From contig JACWDI010000002.1 of NCBI GenBank assembly GCA_014654265.1, positions 1-64,000 of the forward strand: 64,000 nt of DNA, given 5' to 3'. The stretch comes from Pelagibacterales bacterium SAG-MED11. Its GTDB lineage: Bacteria > Pseudomonadota > Alphaproteobacteria > Pelagibacterales > Pelagibacteraceae. Shown here one piece after another: positions 1 to 8,866 of the stretch (position 1 is the stretch's first letter; each line of letters starts with the position of its first letter). The notes beneath the pieces are model-generated. The model searched no databases and was not told where the DNA came from. It saw only the letters and a list, made by a program, of their open reading frames with translations. A program made the translations under genes and the position numbers.

Positions 1-653
1 GTATGACTATCTGTACCAACAAGTGTATCAGGAAATAAATAATTTTGACCTTCGTGCTCAGCTAACCAAACAACTTTTGAAAGATATTCAAGATTAACTT
101 GATGACAAATCCCCGTTCCTGGTGGAACTATTCTAAAGTTATTAAATGCCTGTTGTCCCCATTTAAGAAAAGAGTATCGTTCTCCATTTCTATTAAATTC
201 AATTTCAACATTTTTATCAAAAGAGTCTGCTTTTGCAGATTGGTCTACTTGTACCGAGTGGTCAATAACAAGGTCTACAGCTGAAAGAGGGTTAATTGTA
301 TTTGGATCTTTATTTTTGTCCTTAACAGCTTCTCGCATAGCAGCAAGATCTGCTACTGCAGGTATTCCAGTGTAGTCTTGAAGTAAAACTCTTGCTGGTC
401 TATATGCTATTTCAGTTTTAGATTTTTTTTCTTTTAGCCAATTTTTTATTGCTTCAATTTGATTTTTAGTAACTGACAAGTCATCTTCATATCTTAAAAG
501 ATTTTCAAGCAATACCTTAAGGGATTTGGGTAGCTTTGATATACCATCTAGGCCATTAGTCTCAGCTTTAGATAAAGAAAAAATTTTAAAGTCTTTATTA
601 TTAATCTTTATTTCTGTTAATGAATTGTATGAATTTTTTGTACCTGGTTTCAT
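1..653 (-). CDS. acnA: aconitate hydratase, N-terminal part (gene runs off the left edge)
   Basis: Aconitase of the TCA cycle, which isomerises citrate to isocitrate using a [4Fe-4S] cluster in the cytoplasm. About 217 N-terminal residues are visible, from MKPGTKNSYNSL to a stretch ending VGTDSH, a conserved aconitase active-site segment; the family is close to 890 residues, so most of the gene lies outside the window. It is missing from the ORF track only because it is cut by the edge. The start at 651-653 lies 3 bp after the stop of the LysE-family gene, so csaA, the exporter and acnA look co-transcribed. The family call is firm. Confidence 0.93.
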   Translation of the reverse strand, partial: MKPGTKNSYNSLTEIKINNKDFKIFSLSKAETNGLDGISKLPKSLKVLLENLLRYEDDLSVTKNQIEAIKNWLKEKKSKTEIAYRPARVLLQDYTGIPAVADLAAMREAVKDKNKDPNTINPLSAVDLVIDHSVQVDQSAKADSFDKNVEIEFNRNGERYSFLKWGQQAFNNFRIVPPGTGICHQVNLEYLSKVVWLAEHEGQNYLFPDTLVGTDSH

Positions 654-656
654 GTA

Positions 657-1247
657 TTATATATAAAAAGTAATTATGCTTAAAATAAGAAGCAGTGACA
701 TAACACAATTAAAGTATTTAATAAATTTCTCATTTGTCGCAAATTTCCTAAGATATTTACCTACAAATGTCCAAAAAGTAATGCTGCTTAAAGAAACTAA
801 GAATGCAAAAAGAATAACTTGAGTCGCATATTTAAAATAGTTCTCTCCATTTTCGACATAAGTTGATACAATAATTATACCAATTAATACACCTTTAGGG
901 TTTAAGAATTGAAAAAGAAATGTCTCAATGAACTTTACTGGGTTTTCATTTTTTTTCTCACTATCTATCTTAGAAAAATAAATTTTATAAGCTAAGTAAA
1001 CTAAAAAAATACTTCCTAAATATTTTAAAGAAACTTGAATAATAGGAAATATTTTGAAGACATTAACTAAACCAATTGTTAATAGAAAAATCAGAAAAGT
1101 AAATCCTAAAGCAACTCCAAAAATATGTGGTAATGTTTTTTTTATACCAAAATTAAAACCTGAATAAGAAGCTATTACATTGTTGGGACCTGGGGTGTAG
1201 GCTGCTACTATCCAAAACAAAGCCATTGATAAAATTTCAGGGTGCAT
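657..1247 (-). CDS. LysE/RhtB-family amino-acid exporter
   Basis: A 196-residue inner-membrane protein of the LysE/RhtB efflux superfamily, which exports amino acids or related small molecules. It has the N-terminal signature AAYTPGPNN (the PGPN turn of the first helix pair), about six hydrophobic segments and a short charged linker near residues 90-105 (KIDSEKKNEN). Length fits the family (about 200). It lies between csaA (4 bp upstream) and acnA (3 bp downstream), so the three are probably translated from one mRNA. The substrate cannot be read from the sequence. A second LysE-family gene lies at 35038-35652. Confidence 0.85.
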   Translation of the reverse strand: MHPEILSMALFWIVAAYTPGPNNVIASYSGFNFGIKKTLPHIFGVALGFTFLIFLLTIGLVNVFKIFPIIQVSLKYLGSIFLVYLAYKIYFSKIDSEKKNENPVKFIETFLFQFLNPKGVLIGIIIVSTYVENGENYFKYATQVILFAFLVSLSSITFWTFVGKYLRKFATNEKFIKYFNCVMSLLLILSIITFYI

Positions 1248-1251
1248 GAAA

Positions 1252-1593
1252 TTAGGCTATAGGAAGACCATTTTCAGATTTTTGAGATGGATGTACTAAG
1301 ATTACTTTTCCTTCTTTGTCGATTGAACCTAAAATCAAAACTTGTGAGACTACTCCAGCAATATTTTTTTCAGCAAAATTGCAAACACCTATAACTTGTT
1401 TACCTTTTAAATTTTCTTCATTATAGTAATGAGTAATCTGAGCTGATGATTGCTTAATACCAATTTCCTCTCCAAAATCTACTTCAACAACTAATGAGGG
1501 TTTTCTAGCTTTTTCATTTTTCTTTACTGAAACCACTGTTCCAACTCTAATATCAACTTTATCAAAAATATCGTATGTTATTTCTTCTTTCAT
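1252..1593 (-). CDS. csaA: CsaA-type tRNA-binding-domain protein
   Basis: A 113-residue protein made of a single EMAPII/tRNA-binding OB-fold, the size and layout of CsaA, described in Bacillus as an export-related chaperone. Typical features are the start FDKVDIRVGTVVSV, the central KGKQVIGVCNF and the end LGSIDKEG...HPSQKSENGLPIA. Its start is about 30 bp from the divergent argE start, so both promoters must share a very small region. It heads the csaA-exporter-acnA run. Whether it acts as a chaperone or a tRNA-binding protein in this lineage is unknown. Confidence 0.85.
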   Translation of the reverse strand: MKEEITYDIFDKVDIRVGTVVSVKKNEKARKPSLVVEVDFGEEIGIKQSSAQITHYYNEENLKGKQVIGVCNFAEKNIAGVVSQVLILGSIDKEGKVILVHPSQKSENGLPIA

Positions 1594-1622
1594 AAATGCA
1601 GTATTTATATTAATTATTGGTT

Positions 1623-2813
1623 ATGAGTACAGATATTAATTTAGAAGAATTATATAATAATTCTGTAAAAATTTTATCAGATCTAATAGGTTTTAGGACT
1701 ATTTCAGGAGAAGATAATAGTGAATTAATTAATTATTGTGAAAATTTACTAAAAGAACTTGGAGCAACATCTTTTAAGACATTTGATAATGAAAAAAAAA
1801 GAGTAAATCTTTTTGCGACTATTAAAGCAAAAAAATCTAATGGTACTAAACCAATTATTTTATCTGGTCATACAGATACAGTTCCTGTCTCTAAAAGTTG
1901 GAGCACTGATCCTTTTAAAGCAACAATTAAGGATAACAAACTTTATGGTAGAGGTTCTTGTGACATGAAAGGTTTTATAGCATGCACTTTAGCTTTTGCT
2001 CCAATTTATGCAAAAATAAATTTAAATAGAGATATCCATTTTTCATTTACCTTTGATGAAGAGACAGCATGTTTAGGAGCTCCTATTTTAATCAAAGAAC
2101 TTCAAAAAAGAAATATTCAAGATGGAATTTGTATTATTGGTGAACCTACTAAAATGAAAATCATAGATGCTCATAAAGGTTGTTATGAATATACAACTTA
2201 TTTTGAGGGTTTAGCAGGACACAGCTCTGCTCCTCATAAAGGTGTTAGTGCTGTTGAATTTGCGGCAAGATACGCATCAAAATTAATTGAATTAAGAAAT
2301 GAACTTAAAAAAAGAGCACCAAAAGACTCCATATTTGATCCACCTTTTTCAACTTTACAAGTAGGAGGAATATTTGGAGGTATTGCTCATAATGTTATAG
2401 CTGATAAGTGTCATATTAATTGGGAAACGAGACCTGTTGTTAAAGAAGATGGTGTTTTTTTAAATAAAAAAATTGATGAATACGCGAATGATATTCTTTT
2501 GCCAGAAATGAAAAAAGTTTTTTCTAAATCAAATATTAGAAAAGAAATAATAGGTGAAGTAACAGGATTCGATCGAGTTGAAAAATCTGAGGCTTGTGAG
2601 TTAGTCTCAAGTCTAACTGGTGATAATTCAAGAGAAGTTGTGTCTTTTGGAACAGAGGCAGGATTATTTCAGGAAATTGGTATGAGTACAGTTGTATGTG
2701 GTCCAGGCTCAATTGAACAAGCTCACAAAGTAGATGAATTTATTGAACTAAATGAATTAAAAAAGTGTTTAAAGTTTCTAGATGGTTTAAAAAAACAATC
2801 TCTTCTAAATTAA
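1623..2813 (+). CDS. argE: acetylornithine deacetylase / M20 metallopeptidase
   Basis: M20-family zinc deacetylase that would release acetate from N-acetylornithine in arginine synthesis. Zinc-site motifs are in order: SGHTDTVPV (His), GRGSCDMKGF (Asp), DEETACLG (catalytic Glu and ligand Glu) and CGPGSIEQAH near the C-terminus (His). The ORF track starts at a TTG at 1617; I prefer the ATG at 1623 (MSTDINLEE), giving 396 residues. The 3' end overlaps the convergent aldehyde dehydrogenase stop by 4 bp. Related M20 deacylases cannot be excluded; with an M24 ectoine-hydrolase-like gene nearby, a different acyl-amine substrate is possible. Confidence 0.82.
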   Translation: MSTDINLEELYNNSVKILSDLIGFRTISGEDNSELINYCENLLKELGATSFKTFDNEKKRVNLFATIKAKKSNGTKPIILSGHTDTVPVSKSWSTDPFKATIKDNKLYGRGSCDMKGFIACTLAFAPIYAKINLNRDIHFSFTFDEETACLGAPILIKELQKRNIQDGICIIGEPTKMKIIDAHKGCYEYTTYFEGLAGHSSAPHKGVSAVEFAARYASKLIELRNELKKRAPKDSIFDPPFSTLQVGGIFGGIAHNVIADKCHINWETRPVVKEDGVFLNKKIDEYANDILLPEMKKVFSKSNIRKEIIGEVTGFDRVEKSEACELVSSLTGDNSREVVSFGTEAGLFQEIGMSTVVCGPGSIEQAHKVDEFIELNELKKCLKFLDGLKKQSLLN

Positions 2814-4243
2814 CTCCAGCCACCCACAGATTTTACTTCCAAAAATTCCTCAAGGCCATGTTCACCAGCTTCTCTACCGATTCCTGAATGTTTAAAACCT
2901 CCAAATGGAGCATCAACAGCAATACCAGCTCCATTTACATCAACCATTCCTGATCTCAGCTTTCTCGCAACTCTTTTTACTTTTTCTGAGTCTTTAGTTT
3001 GAATATAGTTTGTTAATCCATAAGGTGTGTCATTGGCAATTTCAATTGCTTCTTCTTCGGTTTCAAATGGAATTACCGATAATACTGGTCCAAAAATTTC
3101 TGTTCTTGCGACTTCCATATTATTATTTACATCTGCAAATACAGTGGGTTTAACAAAATAGCCTTTGTCTAGTCCTGGTGGTTTACCTGGTCCACCTGCA
3201 ACTAATTTAGCACCTTCATCAATTCCCTTTTTAATTAAAGTTTGAATTTTATTATATTGAGTTTCAGAAATCACTGGGCCTATATGCTCTCCTTCTTTTT
3301 TAGGGTCACCTACCTCAAAATTTTCTGTATATTTTTTCAATCTTTCTATTGCATCACTATACATAGATTTCTCTACTAGCATTCTTGTAGGAGCATTACA
3401 TGATTGACCTGAATTTCTAAAACATCTTAACGCACCTCTTTCAATTGCTTCAGGATCAGCATCCTTAAAAATAATATTAGCACCTTTACCTCCTAATTCT
3501 AAACTCACTCTTTTAAAGTCTTTAGCAGCATTCTGAGAAATTAAAGCTCCTGCTCTAGTTGATCCTGTAAAAGAAATCATATTTATATCCGGGTGGCTTG
3601 TTAGTGCATCACCTGTTGTGGCTCCATCTCCATTAACTAAATTGAACACTCCTGCAGGAAATTTGGTATCATCTATCAATTCGGCGAGTATGATTGATGA
3701 TAATGGCGCAAGTTCTGATGGTTTTAAAACCATTGTACATCCAGATGCAATTGCAGGCATAACTTTTAAGCAAACTTGGTTCATTGGCCAGTTCCAAGGT
3801 GTTATTAACGCACAAACTCCTTTTGGTTCATAGATAAGTCTTTGGTTTGGAGCATGTTCACCTAATGGTTTTTCAAATTCGAAATTTTTTAAATACCTAA
3901 TAAAAGACTTTAAATGAGCCGCACCTGTTCCAGCTTGAAGTTTTGTAGCAAAGTCTTTTGGTGCACCCATTTCAACAGTAATTGCATTAGCAATATCTGC
4001 CCATCTTTTTTTATAATTCTCATAAAGTTTTTCTAATAATCTTATTCTTTCCTCTTTTGGTGAAAACGCCCATGAACTATAAGCTTTTTTTGCAGCGTTT
4101 ACTGCTAAGTCAACATCTTCTTTGTTTCCTAATGATATTACAGCACATTCTTCTTCTGTAGCAGGGTTGATTACTTTAATTTCTTCTTTGCTTATTGCCG
4201 TTACCCATTTACCATCTATATAAAAATTTTTTTTATTTTCCAT
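2810..4243 (-). CDS. NAD(P)-dependent aldehyde dehydrogenase
   Basis: A 477-residue member of the aldehyde dehydrogenase superfamily, oxidising an aldehyde to its acid in the cytoplasm. The catalytic Cys is in NSGQSCNAPTRM, the general-base Glu in SLELGGKGANI, and the cofactor fold has PWNWPMNQ and FTGSTRAG. It follows the agmatinase-like gene by 20 bp on the same strand, so the pair may handle a guanidino compound: the ureohydrolase releases urea and an amine, and after deamination the dehydrogenase oxidises the aldehyde. That pairing is inference; the aldehyde cannot be named. Confidence 0.9.
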   Translation of the reverse strand: MENKKNFYIDGKWVTAISKEEIKVINPATEEECAVISLGNKEDVDLAVNAAKKAYSSWAFSPKEERIRLLEKLYENYKKRWADIANAITVEMGAPKDFATKLQAGTGAAHLKSFIRYLKNFEFEKPLGEHAPNQRLIYEPKGVCALITPWNWPMNQVCLKVMPAIASGCTMVLKPSELAPLSSIILAELIDDTKFPAGVFNLVNGDGATTGDALTSHPDINMISFTGSTRAGALISQNAAKDFKRVSLELGGKGANIIFKDADPEAIERGALRCFRNSGQSCNAPTRMLVEKSMYSDAIERLKKYTENFEVGDPKKEGEHIGPVISETQYNKIQTLIKKGIDEGAKLVAGGPGKPPGLDKGYFVKPTVFADVNNNMEVARTEIFGPVLSVIPFETEEEAIEIANDTPYGLTNYIQTKDSEKVKRVARKLRSGMVDVNGAGIAVDAPFGGFKHSGIGREAGEHGLEEFLEVKSVGGWS

Positions 4244-4263
4244 AGCAGACTCCTAACCTTTCC

Positions 4264-5223
4264 TTATTTTTTTGCAAACAAATTAGTTAATTCATAAACT
4301 ATTGTTGCTGCAGCAAGAGAGGTTACTTCAGCATGATCATAAGCTGGAGAAACCTCAACAACATCAGCTGAAATTAAATTTAAACCTGACAAACCTCTTA
4401 TAGTGTTAACCATTTCTCTTGAGGTCATTCCAGCAATTTCTGGTGTACCGGTTCCAGGGGCAAAAGCAGGATCTAATACATCTATATCAATAGATAAATA
4501 TAAAGGGTTATCTCCAACTCTTTTTTTAATTCTTTCAGCAATTTTATCGGTTCCTTGAGTTTGAAATTCATCACAATGAATAATCTTAAATCCAAAACTT
4601 TCATCATTTTTGATATCATCTTTACTGTACAAAGGTCCTCTTATACCCACATGCATTGAAGCATCATCTAAAAATAAATTTTCTTCCCTTGCTCTTCTAA
4701 AAGGCGTACCGTGAGTGTAAGGTGCACCAAAATAAGTATCCCAAGTATCTAGGTGTGCATCAAAATGAACTAAAGCTACTGGACCATTGTTAATTTTATT
4801 AACAGCTTTTAACAATGGAAATGCAATTGTGTGGTCACCACCAAGACTTATAATTCCCCCAACTTTATTCAATAATTCTTCAGCTCCCACCTCTATCTGT
4901 TTAATTGCCTCTTCAATATTAAATGGGTTGCAAGTGATATCTCCTGCATCAGCTACCTGTTGTACTTTGAAAGGTTCAACATCATAACTTGGATGGTAAT
5001 TTGTTCTTAAGTGTCTGGAAGCTTGTCTAATACTTTGGGGTCCAAATCTTGCACCTGGTCTGTAACTGGTTCCGGCATCAAATGGAATCCCGACAATTGC
5101 AACATCACAACTCTCCACATCTCTTAGCTCAGGTAATCTTGCAAATGTTGAAGGTCCAGCAAACCGTGGCACTTTAGTTCCACTTACTGGTTGGATTGGA
5201 TCTTTATTTCTTTTTTTTTTCAC
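4264..5223 (-). CDS. speB: agmatinase/guanidino-acid ureohydrolase
   Basis: A 319-residue member of the arginase/agmatinase family, a di-manganese enzyme that hydrolyses a guanidino group to urea and an amine. Metal-ligand motifs are present: GGDHTIAF (His), HFDAHLDTWD (Asp-His-Asp) and SIDIDVLDPAFAPGTGTPE (two Asp). The YTHGTPFRRA segment is of the agmatinase/guanidinobutyrase type rather than arginase. The N-terminus is rich in Lys/Arg. It sits just upstream of an aldehyde dehydrogenase. Agmatinase, guanidinobutyrase and guanidinopropionase cannot be told apart by eye, so the symbol is by homology only. Confidence 0.75.
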   Translation of the reverse strand: MKKKRNKDPIQPVSGTKVPRFAGPSTFARLPELRDVESCDVAIVGIPFDAGTSYRPGARFGPQSIRQASRHLRTNYHPSYDVEPFKVQQVADAGDITCNPFNIEEAIKQIEVGAEELLNKVGGIISLGGDHTIAFPLLKAVNKINNGPVALVHFDAHLDTWDTYFGAPYTHGTPFRRAREENLFLDDASMHVGIRGPLYSKDDIKNDESFGFKIIHCDEFQTQGTDKIAERIKKRVGDNPLYLSIDIDVLDPAFAPGTGTPEIAGMTSREMVNTIRGLSGLNLISADVVEVSPAYDHAEVTSLAAATIVYELTNLFAKK

Positions 5224-5264
5224 AGTAAAATTGTATCACATTCATCTAAATTGGAATATCTTCT

Positions 5265-5999
5265 ATGTGTAAATTTATGAGCTTAATTAGATTAATTATA
5301 CTATCTTTATTTATTTTTACTCAAACTCAAGCTGATACTATTTATAATCTTATAAAAATTCCAAATTTAGAAATTTATGATATTAAAACTCCAAACAAAC
5401 TTAGATACTTATATGCCAAACAACCTTTTACTCTCGGTGTTGAAAAAAATATAGATTGTTATAATTCTGAAAAGAAAATTCTTGATCAAAAATACAAAAT
5501 AATTAAAAAAAATTTAGATAGATATAGTCAAGAATTTTTAAAAAAAATTAATCTTAAATACATAGTCCTGTGTGAAGATTTATCCATATCGAAAATTAAT
5601 ACTGCTGGAATTCCTGACCATATAATGAAAACATTAATCTTAGATATTAAATTTAACGAAGATTATTTTGAACGTGTAATCCACCATGAAGTGTTCCATA
5701 TTATAAATGATAGTTTTAAACAATTATTTGACGAAGACGTCTGGTCTAAATTTAACGTCAAAGAATTCAAATATGCTGAATGCTCCACCTGTACAGATAA
5801 ATTAGGCTTAGATACATACACAAATACTAATGGTTTTTTAACTGAATATTCAAGATCTACTGCATCTGAGGATATGGCTGAAGTATTCTCTCATTTAATG
5901 ATTGGATTAAATTTAGATAGTCTTGATCCAATTTTAGAAAAGAAAATTCACTTTATTAAAACTAATCTTTTAAAGATAGATGAAACTTTCATTTTATGA
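5265..5999 (+). CDS. secreted putative zinc metalloprotease (HExxH), uncharacterised
   Basis: A 244-residue protein I do not recognise by name. A signal peptide covers about residues 1-23 (SLIRLIILSLFIFTQTQA), so it should act in the periplasm or outside. Residues 141-145 read HEVFH, a zinc-protease HExxH motif within a hydrophobic helix (ERVIHHEVFHIIND), and about 57 residues later ASEDMAEVF supplies a likely third ligand Glu, the spacing of gluzincin-type peptidases. A CSTC pair lies near residue 173. An in-frame ATG at 5277 could also be the start. It overlaps the cyclophilin gene by 4 bp (ATGA), so the two are probably translationally coupled. Confidence 0.7.
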   Translation: MCKFMSLIRLIILSLFIFTQTQADTIYNLIKIPNLEIYDIKTPNKLRYLYAKQPFTLGVEKNIDCYNSEKKILDQKYKIIKKNLDRYSQEFLKKINLKYIVLCEDLSISKINTAGIPDHIMKTLILDIKFNEDYFERVIHHEVFHIINDSFKQLFDEDVWSKFNVKEFKYAECSTCTDKLGLDTYTNTNGFLTEYSRSTASEDMAEVFSHLMIGLNLDSLDPILEKKIHFIKTNLLKIDETFIL

Positions 6000-6643
6000 T
6001 TGAAAAAATTAAGGCGTCAAAATCTGAAAAAGCGATTTTGATATTTATAGTTACTTTAGCTATATTCTTTTTTGGTTCTTTCTTTTTGATAAAAGATAAA
6101 TGTTTATTTGTAAAAAATTATGACCCTCTAAAAATTACTTTTGATAATCCAAAAAATATTGCAATATTGAATGTTACTTGTGGAAATGTAATAATTGAAC
6201 TTTATCCTAACATTTCACCCAATGCTGTGAAAAGATTTAAACAATTAATTAACACGAAATCTTATGATGATGTTGCATTTCATAGAGTAATTAAAGACAC
6301 ACTTGTTCAGGCTGGGGATTTAGAGTTTGGAAAAAGGGGTAATTTAAATTACGGAAAAATTGGAACTGGGAAATCTGGATTAGGAACAATCAATTCAGAG
6401 GTGGATACTCCATTTAACTTTGATAAAGGTAGTGTCGGTTTTGCAAGAGGTCAAAAATATAACACTGAGGATAGTCAATTTTTTATAATTCTCAGAGATG
6501 AGCCATTATATGAAACTGAATATACCCCAATAGGAAAGGTAATTTATGGATTGGAAGCTTTGGAAAAAATAAAATATTTAGATAAATCAGAATATGTATT
6601 AAGGCCTGACTTTATAAATACTCTAAGAATGTTAGTTGACTAA
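5996..6643 (+). CDS. membrane-anchored cyclophilin-type peptidyl-prolyl isomerase
   Basis: A 215-residue cyclophilin (peptidyl-prolyl cis-trans isomerase) with an N-terminal anchor (about residues 16-38, AILIFIVTLAIFFFGSFFLI), placing the catalytic domain in the periplasm. Cyclophilin motifs are FHRVIKDTLVQAGD (catalytic Arg), GSVGFARG and DSQFFIILRDEP. It starts on the stop of the HExxH gene and overlaps the convergent hydroxyacyl-CoA dehydrogenase by 12 bp. The pairing with a secreted protease suggests a shared role in envelope protein folding or turnover. Confidence 0.85.
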   Translation: MIEKIKASKSEKAILIFIVTLAIFFFGSFFLIKDKCLFVKNYDPLKITFDNPKNIAILNVTCGNVIIELYPNISPNAVKRFKQLINTKSYDDVAFHRVIKDTLVQAGDLEFGKRGNLNYGKIGTGKSGLGTINSEVDTPFNFDKGSVGFARGQKYNTEDSQFFIILRDEPLYETEYTPIGKVIYGLEALEKIKYLDKSEYVLRPDFINTLRMLVD

Positions 6644-8854
6644 AGGTTTACCTGTAGCAAGAGTGTGTTTTATTCTATCTTGGGTTTTTTGAGTTTCAAT
6701 TAATCTCATAAAAGCATCAAGCTCTAATTTAAACAAATCATCTTCAGATAAAGTTTTATCGATTGTTGTATCACCTCCACTCAAAACATGAGCTAGCTCT
6801 TTTGCAACCTCAACCCCATGTTCTAATATAACTTTATCATTATAAAGTTTTTCTAAAATTTTATCCATTTCTCCTCTTACTGCTTTTCCAGGTAGATTAA
6901 ATTTATGTTCATCAGGTGCTTTAAAATCTTTATTTTCACTAAGAATTTTTTTTGAAACTTCTAATAAACTATTTCTATTCATTATTTTTTTATCATTTGG
7001 CCTCAAATATTTCATAGGTTCTGCTTCAACTGGTGAAGTAGCTGTCTTTCCATATCCAATAATATCAAACACTTTAAGTGGAGCAAAATTAGGATCCTTT
7101 TTGGCTTCGTCAGTATCAAGCCATCTAGCTAACATTTCCTTACATCCTCCACCTGCTGGGATCAAACCAACAATAGTTTCAACTAATCCAACTACTATAT
7201 TTGTGTGTGAGGCAACAAAATTACTTTGAACCATTACTTCAAATCCACCACCTAAAGTTAATCCTGAAGGAGCTGAAATTACTGGATATTTGGAATATTT
7301 TAAATGTTTACATGTTTCTTGGAAATATTTAATGAATTTTTCAATTGATTTAAAATCTTTTTTATCAGCAAATTGCATTGTGTAGGTTAAATTAACACCA
7401 GCAGAGAACTGCATACTTTCATTAATTATTATCAGAGGTTTATCAGTTGCTTTTTTAAGAGCATCCATAGAGTCATAATCTAAAGCATTAGCTTTAGTAG
7501 TAAACTCAACAATGTTATAGTCACTAAACTTATAAATTTTTGCTGAGTCATTTCCATCCAAACTTAAGGCTGTTTTCTTAACTTTGCCTAAAGTTTCAAT
7601 ATTTGTATATTTTTGTCTTTCACCATAAAAATCTTCATTTTGAGTTTTAGATAAATTTTCTAAAAAACTATTGCCACTAAAATTATCAACTTTATCAAAG
7701 AAATTTTTAACCCCTATTTCTTCAAGCATTTCGAAAGGACCTTTAGCCCAGTTGAAGCCAAGCCTCATTGCTTCATCAATATCATTAAATTCTTTAGTAA
7801 TTCCTGGCACTAATGAAGACGCATATTTAATTATTTGAGATATTACAGACCAAGCATATTCACCATATTTATCTTCTCTATCAATTAGCGCTTTAAGATC
7901 TACTTTATCTGATTTCATATCAATCTTTTTGGTAGGTGAATAATCACCAGTCGCAAGATTAATAGCTTCCATAACTTTATTAGTTCCAGTTTTGTTTGTT
8001 CTGTAAAAACCACCTTTACCTTTTCTTCCAGTATAGCCAGTATCAATTAATTTTTTTACTAATGGAATTTCTTTTGCAACCTCATGAAACTTATCTGTCT
8101 CGGGCAACTCTTTAATAAAACTTTTTAAAACATCAGCCATTAAATCAATACCTATTAAATCATAAAGACCAAATACTCCTGTTTTTGGAATTCCCATTGG
8201 TCTTCCAAAAATTGCATCTGCTTCTTCGACTGATAATTTCATTTTAAAAGCTTCAGTCATAGCTATTTGCATAGCATAAACACCTACTCTGTTTCCTAAA
8301 AAGCCAGGAGTATCATTACAAACAATTGCACCTTTTCCCAGTTCTATTTCACAAAATTCTTTTAATTCGTTTATTTTATTTAGATCATTATTTTCATTTT
8401 TAACGATTTCTAAAAGGCCCATATATCTCACAGGGTTAAAAAAGTGAGTAATACAAAAATCTTTTTTTTCTTTATCAGTTAAGTGTTGTGATAAGACTTT
8501 AATTGGAATAGATGAGGTATTTGAAGAAACAATCGCTCCATCTTTTCTTGCTTTAAATATTTTTTCATAAATTTGATGTTTGATGTCAATTCTTTCCACA
8601 ACTGCTTCAACAACCCAATCAGCATCTTTTACTACATCAAAATTGTCATCTATATTTCCAACTTTAATATTATTAATTTTTGATCTATCGAGTAATAAAG
8701 GTGGTCTGGATTTATGAATTCTATCTCTTGCCTTTTCACTAATTTCAGTTTTTAAATCTAGTAAAGTAACTGGAACATTTGCGTTACATAAATGAGCAGC
8801 TATCCCGCTTCCCATAGTTCCTGAACCGATCACTACTACATTCTTAATCTTCAT
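6632..8854 (-). CDS. 3-hydroxyacyl-CoA dehydrogenase/enoyl-CoA hydratase fusion (FadN-type)
   Basis: A 740-residue bifunctional beta-oxidation enzyme. The N-terminal NAD domain carries VVIGSGTMGSGIAAHL, the catalytic-His motif HFFNPVRYMGLLEI and NDTPGFLGNRVG; a second dehydrogenase C-domain follows around residues 330-400. The C-terminal part is an enoyl-CoA hydratase/crotonase domain with GLTLGGGFEVM and VETIVGLIPAGGG, both of which keep a Glu. This order (dehydrogenase first, hydratase last) is that of Bacillus FadN, opposite to E. coli FadB. It follows the ABC permeases by 12 bp, so the imported compound, or a product of it, may be broken down as a CoA ester. Substrate chain length is unknown. 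Confidence 0.88.
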   Translation of the reverse strand: MKIKNVVVIGSGTMGSGIAAHLCNANVPVTLLDLKTEISEKARDRIHKSRPPLLLDRSKINNIKVGNIDDNFDVVKDADWVVEAVVERIDIKHQIYEKIFKARKDGAIVSSNTSSIPIKVLSQHLTDKEKKDFCITHFFNPVRYMGLLEIVKNENNDLNKINELKEFCEIELGKGAIVCNDTPGFLGNRVGVYAMQIAMTEAFKMKLSVEEADAIFGRPMGIPKTGVFGLYDLIGIDLMADVLKSFIKELPETDKFHEVAKEIPLVKKLIDTGYTGRKGKGGFYRTNKTGTNKVMEAINLATGDYSPTKKIDMKSDKVDLKALIDREDKYGEYAWSVISQIIKYASSLVPGITKEFNDIDEAMRLGFNWAKGPFEMLEEIGVKNFFDKVDNFSGNSFLENLSKTQNEDFYGERQKYTNIETLGKVKKTALSLDGNDSAKIYKFSDYNIVEFTTKANALDYDSMDALKKATDKPLIIINESMQFSAGVNLTYTMQFADKKDFKSIEKFIKYFQETCKHLKYSKYPVISAPSGLTLGGGFEVMVQSNFVASHTNIVVGLVETIVGLIPAGGGCKEMLARWLDTDEAKKDPNFAPLKVFDIIGYGKTATSPVEAEPMKYLRPNDKKIMNRNSLLEVSKKILSENKDFKAPDEHKFNLPGKAVRGEMDKILEKLYNDKVILEHGVEVAKELAHVLSGGDTTIDKTLSEDDLFKLELDAFMRLIETQKTQDRIKHTLATGKPLVN

Positions 8855-8866
8855 GTAGCGATCTTA

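Noticed and set aside
1617-1622. TTG start of argE given by the ORF track
   Set aside because: ATG two codons later is the ordinary start and leaves a little more room for divergent promoters.
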